Assembly (NCBI RefSeq): GCF_003415675.1
Contig: NZ_QFZK01000012.1
Location: 1-64,000, forward strand
Direction: 5' to 3'
DNA length: 64,000 nucleotides
Origin: Rhodoferax lacus
Lineage (GTDB): Bacteria > Pseudomonadota > Gammaproteobacteria > Burkholderiales > Burkholderiaceae_C
In this document: positions 1 to 6,864 of the stretch, in pieces
Position numbering within the stretch: the stretch's first letter is position 1
How the letters are laid out: each line of letters starts with the position of its first letter
Notes under the pieces: generated by a model
What the model was told of the DNA's origin: nothing
Seen by the model: the letters and a program-made list of their open reading frames with translations, nothing else
The model's database searches: none
Made by a program: the position numbers and the translations under genes

Positions 1-484
1 GAGGGTTCCCACGTCTATCACTCCTAATCACCCCTGCTCAAAAATGAAGCAAGGATTGTGGATAACGTGGCTCAGTTTTCGACTGGAATTCCTACTTTTT
101 TGGCCCAACCTTCATTTGGAATCAACAAGCAGACCGTGCGGCTGAGCAAGAAGATCAGTAGGGAGAGTTTTGTGATGCCGGTTTGAATACAAGCATCCAA
201 AACAGCCGTTAACAGGAAGAAGTCAAACACCCATCACGCGTTGCGACGAGATTAATCGACCATCATGGCCAACCGGGTTCACCCCATACCGACAGACGCC
301 GATAACTCTTCCGGCAGCTTGCCTGCCGTTCGTAGCGACTGGCGCGTCGGTAACGCAGATTCCATGTCGGCACGGACCACAACAGAGTCCACTTTAGATG
401 CCGGATATACGACTGCAGGCGCATCCCAGCAAGCCAAACTATCGGTCAGTTTCTTGCGCTTGTGGGGGAGTCCATATACGCAGA
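1..484. other. Left-edge stretch without a supportable gene
   Basis: No convincing coding region was found. A 74-codon plus-strand reading frame at 265-489 has no ribosome binding site and no recognisable motif. The segment abuts the GTTAGGC core at 485-491, so it may be the next cassette or an insertion remnant of the neighbouring integron-like array. Nothing here resembles a tRNA or a complete insertion sequence. Confidence 0.4.
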
Positions 485-485
485 G

Positions 486-1037
486 TTAGGCCGTACCTGA
501 CAGCATGAACTGACGAACCTGCTTGCGAAGGTGCTCTTTGTTGAACTCAGGCAGGAGCTCGACGACTGGTAGGCCGTAGTGCTGCTGCAGGTGTGTCACC
601 ACGCACCAAGCGTTGTCGACTGCCCCTGAGAGCGCGCTTCCCTTTATCCCGGCCTCGCGCCAAACACTCTTCGTGTCAGCGACACTTTCGACGTCGATGT
701 GGAAGTGCGTCGAGTCGCGGACCGTCTTCAGCCGTGCCGACATCTCTTTGATTGCTTGGATGTCAATGGACGCCTTTCGCATAAACCCATCGCAGACACC
801 CTGATCAGTTCTGTAGAGATACCAGATGCTCGCAACGCGTCTGCTGTTCTCAAAGACCTTCATTGCGTGAGCCATGTAGTCGTTGTAGAGCGCCAGATAC
901 GCGACTCGGAAGATGGCGTACCCAGTAGCGCGCTCTGTTTCAAGCACCGTCATGGCGTCGCGGTTGTGAATGGCTCGCTGAAGCTCTGCAAGGTTTCGCG
1001 CAATGGCGCCAATGAATCGTTCCGATATATGTGACAT
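486..1037 (-). CDS. HEPN/AbiU2-like protein in an integron-type cassette
   Basis: This is a 183-residue, largely helical soluble protein. Around residues 107-113 it carries RDSTHFH, which fits the R-x(4-6)-H signature of HEPN domains, and the surrounding layout resembles AbiU2-type HEPN proteins. HEPN proteins are commonly RNases in phage defence or toxin-antitoxin systems; that role is inferred here. The frame is open 25 codons further upstream, but that extension merely translates the attC-like site, so I start at the Met of MSHISERF. Its stop codon overlaps the GTTAGGC core at 485-491, as expected for a compact cassette gene. No antitoxin partner (MNT-type nucleotidyltransferase) is seen next to it. 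The function is unproven. Confidence 0.6.
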   Translation of the reverse strand: MSHISERFIGAIARNLAELQRAIHNRDAMTVLETERATGYAIFRVAYLALYNDYMAHAMKVFENSRRVASIWYLYRTDQGVCDGFMRKASIDIQAIKEMSARLKTVRDSTHFHIDVESVADTKSVWREAGIKGSALSGAVDNAWCVVTHLQQHYGLPVVELLPEFNKEHLRKQVRQFMLSGTA

Positions 1038-1047
1038 ATTCTTTTGC

Positions 1048-1108
1048 GGCCTAAAGTTCGAGCTAAGTGTCCTGCCGTTGGCGCTCAGCTTGAGCGAGGG
1101 GTTAGGCC
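1048..1108 (-). repeat. attC-like integron recombination site
   Basis: Outer arms GGCCTAA (1048-1054) and TTAGGCC (1102-1108) are perfect inverted complements. Inner imperfect arms are CGAGCTAAG (1059-1067) and CTCAGCTTG (1084-1092). Read on the minus strand it begins GCCTAAC, then a TCGCTCAAGC-like box, and ends with a CTTAGCTC-like box and TTTAGGC, which follows the R''-L''-L'-R' plan of attC sites. The R' core has TTT in place of the usual GTT, so the site may be weak. Length is about 61 bp. It lies between two minus-strand genes with almost no spacing, as in cassette arrays. No integrase gene is in the window. Confidence 0.65.
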
Positions 1109-1597
1109 TCATGTGCGCGAGTACGGGAGCATGAATTTTGGCCGTTCCGACAGACGAGCAAGTAGTTCACGCCTCTCGCGTTGTTGCTTGGCTTCCAGTC
1201 TGTCGCTCACTGCCGCCAGGCCTAGCAAAGTAAGGCCGAATGGCGGGACAATTGCCGTAAGTACGGCATGTGCGGGCTCAGTGAACCATGTCTTGAGTAT
1301 TCCAAAGCCCTGTGGTTTTTCTTTCTCGACGTGGTACTTCGTCCAATCCGTGACACGCGTAGCGGACGAGTAGAAGGGATTCCGATTGATGAATATCTGA
1401 CCATCGTGGACTTCAATAAATTCAATCTTATGAATCGCGTACTCGTAGTCTTCAGTCGGATGTCGATACTTGCTTGCCTCTCGCCGCGCATGCTCCATTG
1501 TGTAGCGCACCAAGTCATATCCCACAACTCGAAGCTGATCTCGATAGGACAGAAACCCCATGGGCAGGGCGACGATGTCTGACTCGGAGGGATTCAT
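1109..1597 (-). CDS. Hypothetical protein with one membrane segment (cassette gene)
   Basis: This 162-residue protein of unknown family is mostly hydrophilic, with a charged tyrosine-rich N-terminal half, one hydrophobic segment around residues 109-131 and a basic C-terminal tail (KQQRERRELL region). The stop codon lies directly beside the attC-like core at 1101-1108, as for a mobile cassette gene read toward its own attC. No catalytic motif was recognised. A tail-anchored or signal-anchor inner-membrane protein is plausible. Its pairing with the HEPN-like gene next door may be accidental, since cassettes are shuffled independently. Confidence 0.5.
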   Translation of the reverse strand: MNPSESDIVALPMGFLSYRDQLRVVGYDLVRYTMEHARREASKYRHPTEDYEYAIHKIEFIEVHDGQIFINRNPFYSSATRVTDWTKYHVEKEKPQGFGILKTWFTEPAHAVLTAIVPPFGLTLLGLAAVSDRLEAKQQRERRELLARLSERPKFMLPYSRT

Positions 1598-2181
1598 GAG
1601 GCCTTACTTATTTATAGTCTGCAAACCACCGGATAAATCCGGTGCTCAGTCGGACAGAAAGTTTGTGAAGATTATAAAAAGTCAATCGACATCAAGCATC
1701 TACCGGGCTGGGCTGCACGCGTGTGGAGATATAACACATTCGACAAAGCCATCGCCTAGACTATTTCAACCCGAGCAATCCCCAGTTCCCTTGGGAAGCA
1801 GCATTCGAACGACCGCTCCCTCGGCAGTCGCGTCATCGCAAATCACCCCTTTCAAACCTCCAGTCTGCCCAGCCATTCCCAAGGGCGCTCACCGTCCCAC
1901 AAGCTCCACCCATTCAGCCAGCCCCGTGCCTTCTGTTCTGAATAGCGCCCAACCGCAGACCCGCGTCGCAAGGGCTGTGCCGGGTGACGATTTGTGGTAC
2001 CCCACCATGAGGAACCCGGCACAGCCCTTGCGCCGCAGCGAACGAAACAAAAGCCGCCCCAGCCAGAACCCGCCCCAAGGTCGGCCAACGCGAAGGTATT
2101 AACCAAACCGTCACGGCATTTGTCACACCGTTGCAATCAAAGCTTTTTAGCATGGAGGCTCCGCAACAGGAGTTTCCTCGC
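1598..2181. other. 584-bp non-coding stretch with palindromes
   Basis: No gene is supported here. The stretch holds a perfect 8+8 palindrome at 1627-1644 and a 19-bp-arm hairpin at 1967-2032, listed separately. A ribosome binding site (AGGAG) near 2169 belongs to the next gene. Reading frames crossing the hairpin are repeat translations without protein character. Confidence 0.5.
1967..2032. repeat. 19-bp-arm inverted repeat (REP-like hairpin)
   Basis: The left arm 1967-1985 (CGCAAGGGCTGTGCCGGGT) and right arm 2014-2032 are perfect reverse complements separated by a 28-nt loop. There is no T-tract on either side, so an intrinsic terminator is unlikely. Long GC-rich arms between unrelated genes are typical of dispersed REP-like elements, but a genome-wide copy count is needed to show dispersal. 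Confidence 0.6.
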
Positions 2182-2793
2182 ATGAACGAATTCTTTCGCC
2201 AACTCAAAATCCAGCGCTGGGATGACCACCGCTATTACCACCACAGCCGCATCAACCAGACCCTGCACCTGATCAGCGCGATCAGCTTTCTGGCGGCCTA
2301 TGCCCTGCTGTTCATCGACCCGGCCGCAGCCGCCTTGGTGGCCTGGCTGGTGTCCATGACCACGCGCCAGTCTGGCCACTTCTTCTTCGAGCCCCTGGGC
2401 TACGACGAAGTGAACCAGGCCACGCAGGAGACCAAGGAAGAAATCAAGGTCGGCTACAACCTGCGCCGCAAAATCGTGCTGCTGTCCATCTGGGCCGCCG
2501 CTCCTGTGTTGCTGCTGGTCCAGCCCACGGCCTTCGGCCTGTTCGAAGCGGCCACCACCTTCGAGGGCTTTGCACGCCACACCGGCATGCTGTGGCTGTA
2601 CATCGGCGTGGGCGGCCTGCTGTTTCGCACCGTGCACCTGTTCTTCCTGAAGGACGTGATGTCCGGCCTGGTCTGGATGACCAAGATCCTGACCGACCCC
2701 TTCCATGACATCTACCTCTACCACGAAGCACCGCTGGCGCTGCTGCGCGGCGAGTTGATCGAGAAGCGCGGTACCCTGGGCCCCGTGGCCTGA
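2182..2793 (+). CDS. Multi-pass membrane protein, distantly DUF962/Mpo1-like
   Basis: This 203-residue protein has four or so hydrophobic segments (about residues 29-47, 48-62, 100-120 and 130-155). An H/N-rich N-terminus (RYYHHSRINQTLH) followed by QSGHFFFEP resembles the spaced His/Asn and GHxxxE pattern of DUF962/Mpo1-like enzymes, which act on fatty acids in membranes; this match is by eye and weak. I start at the Met of MNEFF because AGGAG lies 8 nt upstream; the frame is open further up without such a site. It is a single gene followed by a clear intrinsic terminator at 2814-2837. Confidence 0.6.
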   Translation: MNEFFRQLKIQRWDDHRYYHHSRINQTLHLISAISFLAAYALLFIDPAAAALVAWLVSMTTRQSGHFFFEPLGYDEVNQATQETKEEIKVGYNLRRKIVLLSIWAAAPVLLLVQPTAFGLFEAATTFEGFARHTGMLWLYIGVGGLLFRTVHLFFLKDVMSGLVWMTKILTDPFHDIYLYHEAPLALLRGELIEKRGTLGPVA

Positions 2794-2813
2794 GCCAGAC
2801 CCGGCACAAGAAG

Positions 2814-2837
2814 GGGCGCCCACAGCGCCCTTTTTTT
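2814..2837 (+). terminator. Intrinsic terminator after the 2182-2793 gene
   Basis: Stem GGGCGC (2814-2819) and GCGCCC (2825-2830) with loop CCACA is followed by seven T residues. It lies 20 bp downstream of the stop codon. Confidence 0.85.
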
Positions 2838-2896
2838 GTGTCCCCTGTTCTGCAGGGCCGCAAGAGGCTCCACCCCTTGCGACCCTGCACTCAAGC

Positions 2897-4564
2897 TCAA
2901 GCAAACTTGGCCGCCAGCATCTCCCGCAGCAAACGGCGCTTGATGGTCTTGTTGGTGGTGAGCCCATCGGTCCACCACCAACCGTCAGCCTGCATCGCCA
3001 GGCCCGCGCGCACAAAGCACTGCAGCACCTGCTCAAACTCTTCGTCGCTGAAATTCAGGCTCCAGATGATGCGCGCCGATCCCACCCAACTCAAGGCCAC
3101 GCCCTCCTGGCGCAAGTAATGTTGAAACAACCAGTTGAAGCTTGCAGGCTGCGTGTACAGCACGGTCCACACCGTGGACATGTCGGCCACCTGCACCGGC
3201 AGGCCGGCCTGCTGCAGGCGTGTGTTCATGAGGGCCGCGCGCTGGCTCCAGGTGGCATCCACATGGGCATAGAGGGTGGCAATGTCTTCGTCTTCCAGGC
3301 GCTTCAAGAACACATTCATGGCCGCCATTACATAGGGATGGGCATTGAAGGTGCCGCGGGCAAAGCAGATGTCAGCGGGCGAGCCTTCACGGAAGCGCCG
3401 CATCCAGACGCGCTTGCCGCACACCACACCCACCGGCAGGCCGCCGCCCAGCGTCTTGCCGTAGGTGACCAGGTCGGCACGCACGCCAAAGTATTCCTGC
3501 GCGCCACCCTTGGCCAGACGGAAGCCCATGAACACTTCGTCAAATATCAGGGCAATGCAGCGCGCATCACAGATGCGGCGCAGTTCCTGCAGCCAGGCGG
3601 TGTAGGCGGCCTTGTCAAAGTGGGCCTTGCGCGAGCTGTCCAGCAGCGCGCCATCGCTGGGCGCGGGCGCGTTGGGGTGCAGGGCCTGCAGCGGGTTGAT
3701 CAGCACGCAGGCAATGTCACGGCGGCTGCGCAAGACGCGCAGGGTGCCTTCGCCCATCTCGGTCAGGTTCAGCGTGTCGGTGGCGGGCATGGGGTTGCCA
3801 ATGCCGGGCTGCACATCGCCCCACCAGCCGTGGTACGAGCCACAAAAGCGCACCAGCTTCTTGCGGCCCGTGTGGTAACGCGCCAGGCGCACGGCTTGCA
3901 TGACGGCTTCGGTGCCGGACATGTGGAAGGACACTTCCTCCATGCCGCTAATCGTCTTGATGCGCTGCAGGTTGTCCAGCACCACCGGGTGGTAGGCGCC
4001 CAGCACCGGGCCCACCACGCGCACGATGTCGGCGCCCCGGTCCATGCAGTCCTTGTAGAAGTCATTGCCAAACAGGTTGACGCCGTAGGAGCCGGTCAGG
4101 TCATAAAAGCGGTTGCCGTCCAGGTCGGTCACGGTCACGCCCTCGGTGCTTTGCACAAAGGAGCCCACCTTCAGGCCTTTGGCTGCGAGCTTGCGGAACT
4201 GGAACGGTGTGCGGTAGGCGCTCACAAACTGCAGGTCCGACAAGGTCTCTGCGGCCTCGGCCCCGGCCTGCAGGGTCTTGGGGTAGCGGGCCTGGCAGCG
4301 CTCTATCAAACTTTCAAACGCGGCACGGCGCTTGGCCACCACATCGGGTGGGGCGCCATCCACGGCAAAGGCCTGGTCTTCCTCGTAGGTGTAGCTGGGC
4401 AACAGCGCTGCCACGCGGCGCGCCATGCGCGGGTGACCGGCCAGCGAGCGGTGCTTGGCAAAGGACAACTGGGCGCGGGCCCGGGCTTTTTTCACCGCCA
4501 CAAACAGGGCTGCACTGCCAACGGCATACAGCGCCAGCGTATCAATTCCAATCACTTCATTCAC
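2897..4564 (-). CDS. Membrane-anchored class III aminotransferase (HemL-like)
   Basis: This is a PLP-dependent fold-type I enzyme of the glutamate-1-semialdehyde aminomutase/omega-aminotransferase group, about 555 residues. Visible motifs are SGTEA (near 217), SYHGWWGD, the FDEV Asp (near 342) and the Schiff-base lysine in YGKTLGGGLP (Lys about 370). It is some 120 residues longer than HemL: the N-terminus carries a hydrophobic anchor (LALYAVGSAALFVAV) and a basic linker, so it probably sits on the inner membrane. I choose the GTG start at 4564 because AAGGAAGG lies about 9 nt upstream; a TTG three codons earlier directly touches that site. It is divergent from a phosphatidylserine decarboxylase gene 44 bp away, suggesting an amino-lipid substrate rather than tetrapyrrole synthesis (inference). 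Confidence 0.8.
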   Translation of the reverse strand: MNEVIGIDTLALYAVGSAALFVAVKKARARAQLSFAKHRSLAGHPRMARRVAALLPSYTYEEDQAFAVDGAPPDVVAKRRAAFESLIERCQARYPKTLQAGAEAAETLSDLQFVSAYRTPFQFRKLAAKGLKVGSFVQSTEGVTVTDLDGNRFYDLTGSYGVNLFGNDFYKDCMDRGADIVRVVGPVLGAYHPVVLDNLQRIKTISGMEEVSFHMSGTEAVMQAVRLARYHTGRKKLVRFCGSYHGWWGDVQPGIGNPMPATDTLNLTEMGEGTLRVLRSRRDIACVLINPLQALHPNAPAPSDGALLDSSRKAHFDKAAYTAWLQELRRICDARCIALIFDEVFMGFRLAKGGAQEYFGVRADLVTYGKTLGGGLPVGVVCGKRVWMRRFREGSPADICFARGTFNAHPYVMAAMNVFLKRLEDEDIATLYAHVDATWSQRAALMNTRLQQAGLPVQVADMSTVWTVLYTQPASFNWLFQHYLRQEGVALSWVGSARIIWSLNFSDEEFEQVLQCFVRAGLAMQADGWWWTDGLTTNKTIKRRLLREMLAAKFA

Positions 4565-4608
4565 GGGACACAACCTTCCTTGCTAAACACATAGGGGATA
4601 CTTTCAAC

Positions 4609-5490
4609 ATGACTCTCAGAAAACACATTCACAATCTTTTGGCCAACGAAGACCTGAACTTCCTGCTGACCAACCGCCTGCCGCGGCGCTGGTTGACCCA
4701 GTTTGTTGGGCGCTTCAGCAAGATCGAAAACCCGCTGGTGGCGCGTGCCTCGATTGCCATCTGGAAATTCTTCAGCGACCTGGACCTGCGCGAAGCCAGA
4801 CAGCAGCACTTCAAAAGCATGCACGACTGCTTTACCCGCGAACTCAAGGATGGCGCACGCAGCATCGACACCAGCGCAGACATACTCAGCAGCCCGGTGG
4901 ACGCCATCATTGGCGCGCATGGTCCTATCGAAGGCACGCAGGTGTTTCAGGCCAAGGGCTTCCCCTACACGCTCGAAGACCTGCTGGGCACCGAGGAAGA
5001 CCTGGAGGCCTGGAGAGACGGCAGCTTTGTCACCCTGCGCCTGACCTCCAGCATGTACCACCGCTTCCACGCGCCCTATGACTGCACGGTGGAGAAGGTG
5101 CGCTACTTTTCCGGCGACACCTGGAACGTCAACCCGATTGCCCTGAAGCGCGTGGAAAAACTGTTCTGCAAAAACGAGCGCGCCTTTCTGAGCACCCGCC
5201 TGAACGGCGAAGGGCCGCTGGCAGGCCAGCGCATTGCGTTGGTGCCGGTGGCTGCGATTCTGGTGGCCAGCATACGGCTGCATTTTCTGGATGTGCTGTT
5301 TCACATGGGCTACAAAGGGTCCAAGACCATGGCCTGCAACGCCAGCATGGCCAAGGGTCAGGAGATGGGTTGGTTCCAGCATGGGTCTACGGTGATCGTG
5401 CTGGCACCTGCTGGCTTCAGCCTGTGCGCGGGTTTAGTGCAGGGGACCCAGGTGCGGATGGGTCAGGCGCTCTTGCGCTGGCGTCAGTGA
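4609..5490 (+). CDS. psd: Phosphatidylserine decarboxylase-type enzyme
   Basis: This 293-residue pyruvoyl-dependent decarboxylase would convert phosphatidylserine to phosphatidylethanolamine at the inner membrane. The self-cleavage motif is HGST (Ser about 260), and the supporting Asp (SPVD, about 98) and His (YHRFH, about 154) sit at spacings like the E. coli Asp-His-Ser triad (90/147/254). Cleavage before Ser would give the small alpha chain bearing the pyruvoyl group. ATG at 4609 is preceded by AGGGGA at a good distance. The gene is divergent from the class III aminotransferase and overlaps the convergent glycosyltransferase by 57 bp at its 3' end. Whether it is the only Psd of the genome cannot be told; a specialised paralogue is possible. 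Confidence 0.88.
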   Translation: MTLRKHIHNLLANEDLNFLLTNRLPRRWLTQFVGRFSKIENPLVARASIAIWKFFSDLDLREARQQHFKSMHDCFTRELKDGARSIDTSADILSSPVDAIIGAHGPIEGTQVFQAKGFPYTLEDLLGTEEDLEAWRDGSFVTLRLTSSMYHRFHAPYDCTVEKVRYFSGDTWNVNPIALKRVEKLFCKNERAFLSTRLNGEGPLAGQRIALVPVAAILVASIRLHFLDVLFHMGYKGSKTMACNASMAKGQEMGWFQHGSTVIVLAPAGFSLCAGLVQGTQVRMGQALLRWRQ

Positions 5491-6726
5491 GGCCAGTGGC
5501 TGCGGGGCAGAGCCCGCAGCGCTGAACAGGCGGCCGTGGCGGGCCAGCACCTCGCGCAGCACGGCCTCAAAGCTGTCGGCCACCGCACTCCAGGCCAGAA
5601 AGGCCACGCTGCGCGGTGCCTGCATGCGCAGTTGCTGCTGGTGCACCCGGTCCTGCGCCAGCTCTACCGAGGCGTTCACAAAAGCCGTCTCGTCGGCATT
5701 GGCCACCAGCACACCGTTGTGGTGGCTGACGATGAGCTCCTGCGCTGCGGCATTCGCATAGGACAGCACGGCCAGGCCGCTGGCCAGTGCCTCGGGCACC
5801 ACGTTGCCAAAGGTCTCGGTCAGGCTGGGGAACAGGAACAGGTCGCCCGACGCGTAGTGGGTGGCAAGTTCTTCGTGTTTGCGTGTGCCGGCAAAGTGGG
5901 CATCGGGGCAGGCCTCTTCGAGCGACTTGCGCAAGGGGCCATCGCCCACGAACACCAGCTTGGCACGCGGCTGCTTGGCTTGTATGGCACGGAAGGCCGT
6001 GACCACCAGTTGCACATTCTTTTCCTTGGCCAGACGGCCCACCAGAATCACCACCAGGTCATCAGGCTGCACGCCCCAGCTGGCACGCAGCGCTTCGGAG
6101 CGGCGCGCCGGGTTGAAGAGTTCAATCTCCACACCGCGCGAGACCACGGTCACGTTGTCATAGCCGCGCCCCTGCAGCTCCTGCTGCATGGCCCGTGTGG
6201 GCACCATGGTGGCCTGGGTGCGGTTGTGCAGCTTGCGCAGATAGCTCTCGATGGGCGACTTCAGAAGGCCCATGCCGTAGTGCTGCGAATAGCTGTGAAA
6301 GTTGGTGTGAAACGAGCTGGTAATGGGCAGGTGCAGCTTGCGCGCTGCTGCCACAGCCGACCAGCCCAGCGGGCCTTCGGTAACCACGTGCACCAGGTCG
6401 GGCCGCTGCTCGCTCCACAGCTTGACCAGACGGCCCTTGGATGGAAGGCCAAAGCGTAGTTCGCCATAAGTGGGCACGGGAATGCCGTGCGACAGTACCT
6501 GGTCCAGGCCTTCGCGTGGCGCATGCGGTTCGCTGGCCTCGCGGCTCTGGCGCGGTCGCACCATCTGCACCGCGTGTCCGCGCTGCAGCAAGCCCTCCAC
6601 GATGCGTCCGAGCGTCATGGCGACGCCGTTGACTTCGGGGGCGAAGGTCTCCGTCACCACCGCAATGCGCAGGCTTGCGGGCTTGGTGGCAAAGGACTCA
6701 ATGAGGAGGTCGTCGGTGTTTTTCAC
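5434..6726 (-). CDS. GT4-family glycosyltransferase
   Basis: This 430-residue GT-B glycosyltransferase has an N-terminal Glyco_transf_4-like acceptor domain starting at RIAVVTETFAPEVNG and a C-terminal nucleotide-sugar domain with GRLAKEKN, FVGDGPLR and the E-x7-E signature in ETFGNVVPEA. The opening signature is shared with lipid glycosyltransferases such as SQD2-like and MgtA-like enzymes, which transfer a sugar to diacylglycerol; the substrate here is not proven. The start is GTG at 6726 with no obvious ribosome binding site, so it is uncertain. The 3' end overlaps psd tail to tail. With psd and the aminotransferase it forms a possible polar-lipid cluster. Confidence 0.82.
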   Translation of the reverse strand: MKNTDDLLIESFATKPASLRIAVVTETFAPEVNGVAMTLGRIVEGLLQRGHAVQMVRPRQSREASEPHAPREGLDQVLSHGIPVPTYGELRFGLPSKGRLVKLWSEQRPDLVHVVTEGPLGWSAVAAARKLHLPITSSFHTNFHSYSQHYGMGLLKSPIESYLRKLHNRTQATMVPTRAMQQELQGRGYDNVTVVSRGVEIELFNPARRSEALRASWGVQPDDLVVILVGRLAKEKNVQLVVTAFRAIQAKQPRAKLVFVGDGPLRKSLEEACPDAHFAGTRKHEELATHYASGDLFLFPSLTETFGNVVPEALASGLAVLSYANAAAQELIVSHHNGVLVANADETAFVNASVELAQDRVHQQQLRMQAPRSVAFLAWSAVADSFEAVLREVLARHGRLFSAAGSAPQPLASLTPAQERLTHPHLGPLH

Positions 6727-6811
6727 AGCGCTAGGCTAAAGAGGGCCTGCGACGTTTTCGTGATGCTTTTTTGACAATTTGAAGTCTTTGCCAGACTCCT
6801 GTTTGTCACAG

Positions 6812-6827
6812 GCGCTTCATCAAGCGC
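6812..6827 (+). promoter_or_regulatory. Hairpin in the leader of the EAL-GGDEF gene
   Basis: Perfect arms GCGCTT and AAGCGC with a CATC loop lie about 38 bp before the start codon. There is no T-tract. It could be an operator or an mRNA 5' hairpin; the function is unknown. Confidence 0.35.
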
Positions 6828-6864
6828 ACCTAGCATTGGCGCACACAAAAAGGGCGCTTGCGCT

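Noticed and set aside
265..489. 74-codon plus-strand reading frame
   Set aside because: There is no ribosome binding site and no family resemblance, and it ends inside the GTTAGGC core of the integron-like array, so I did not call it a gene.
1560..2136. Open frames across the hairpin at 1967-2032 on both strands
   Set aside because: They translate the inverted repeat and low-complexity flanks. Both strands give similar peptides, as expected from a palindrome.
2897..4564. Glutamate-1-semialdehyde aminomutase HemL
   Set aside because: The fold is the same, but the protein is about 120 residues longer, has a membrane anchor, and lies beside psd, so a haem role is unlikely.
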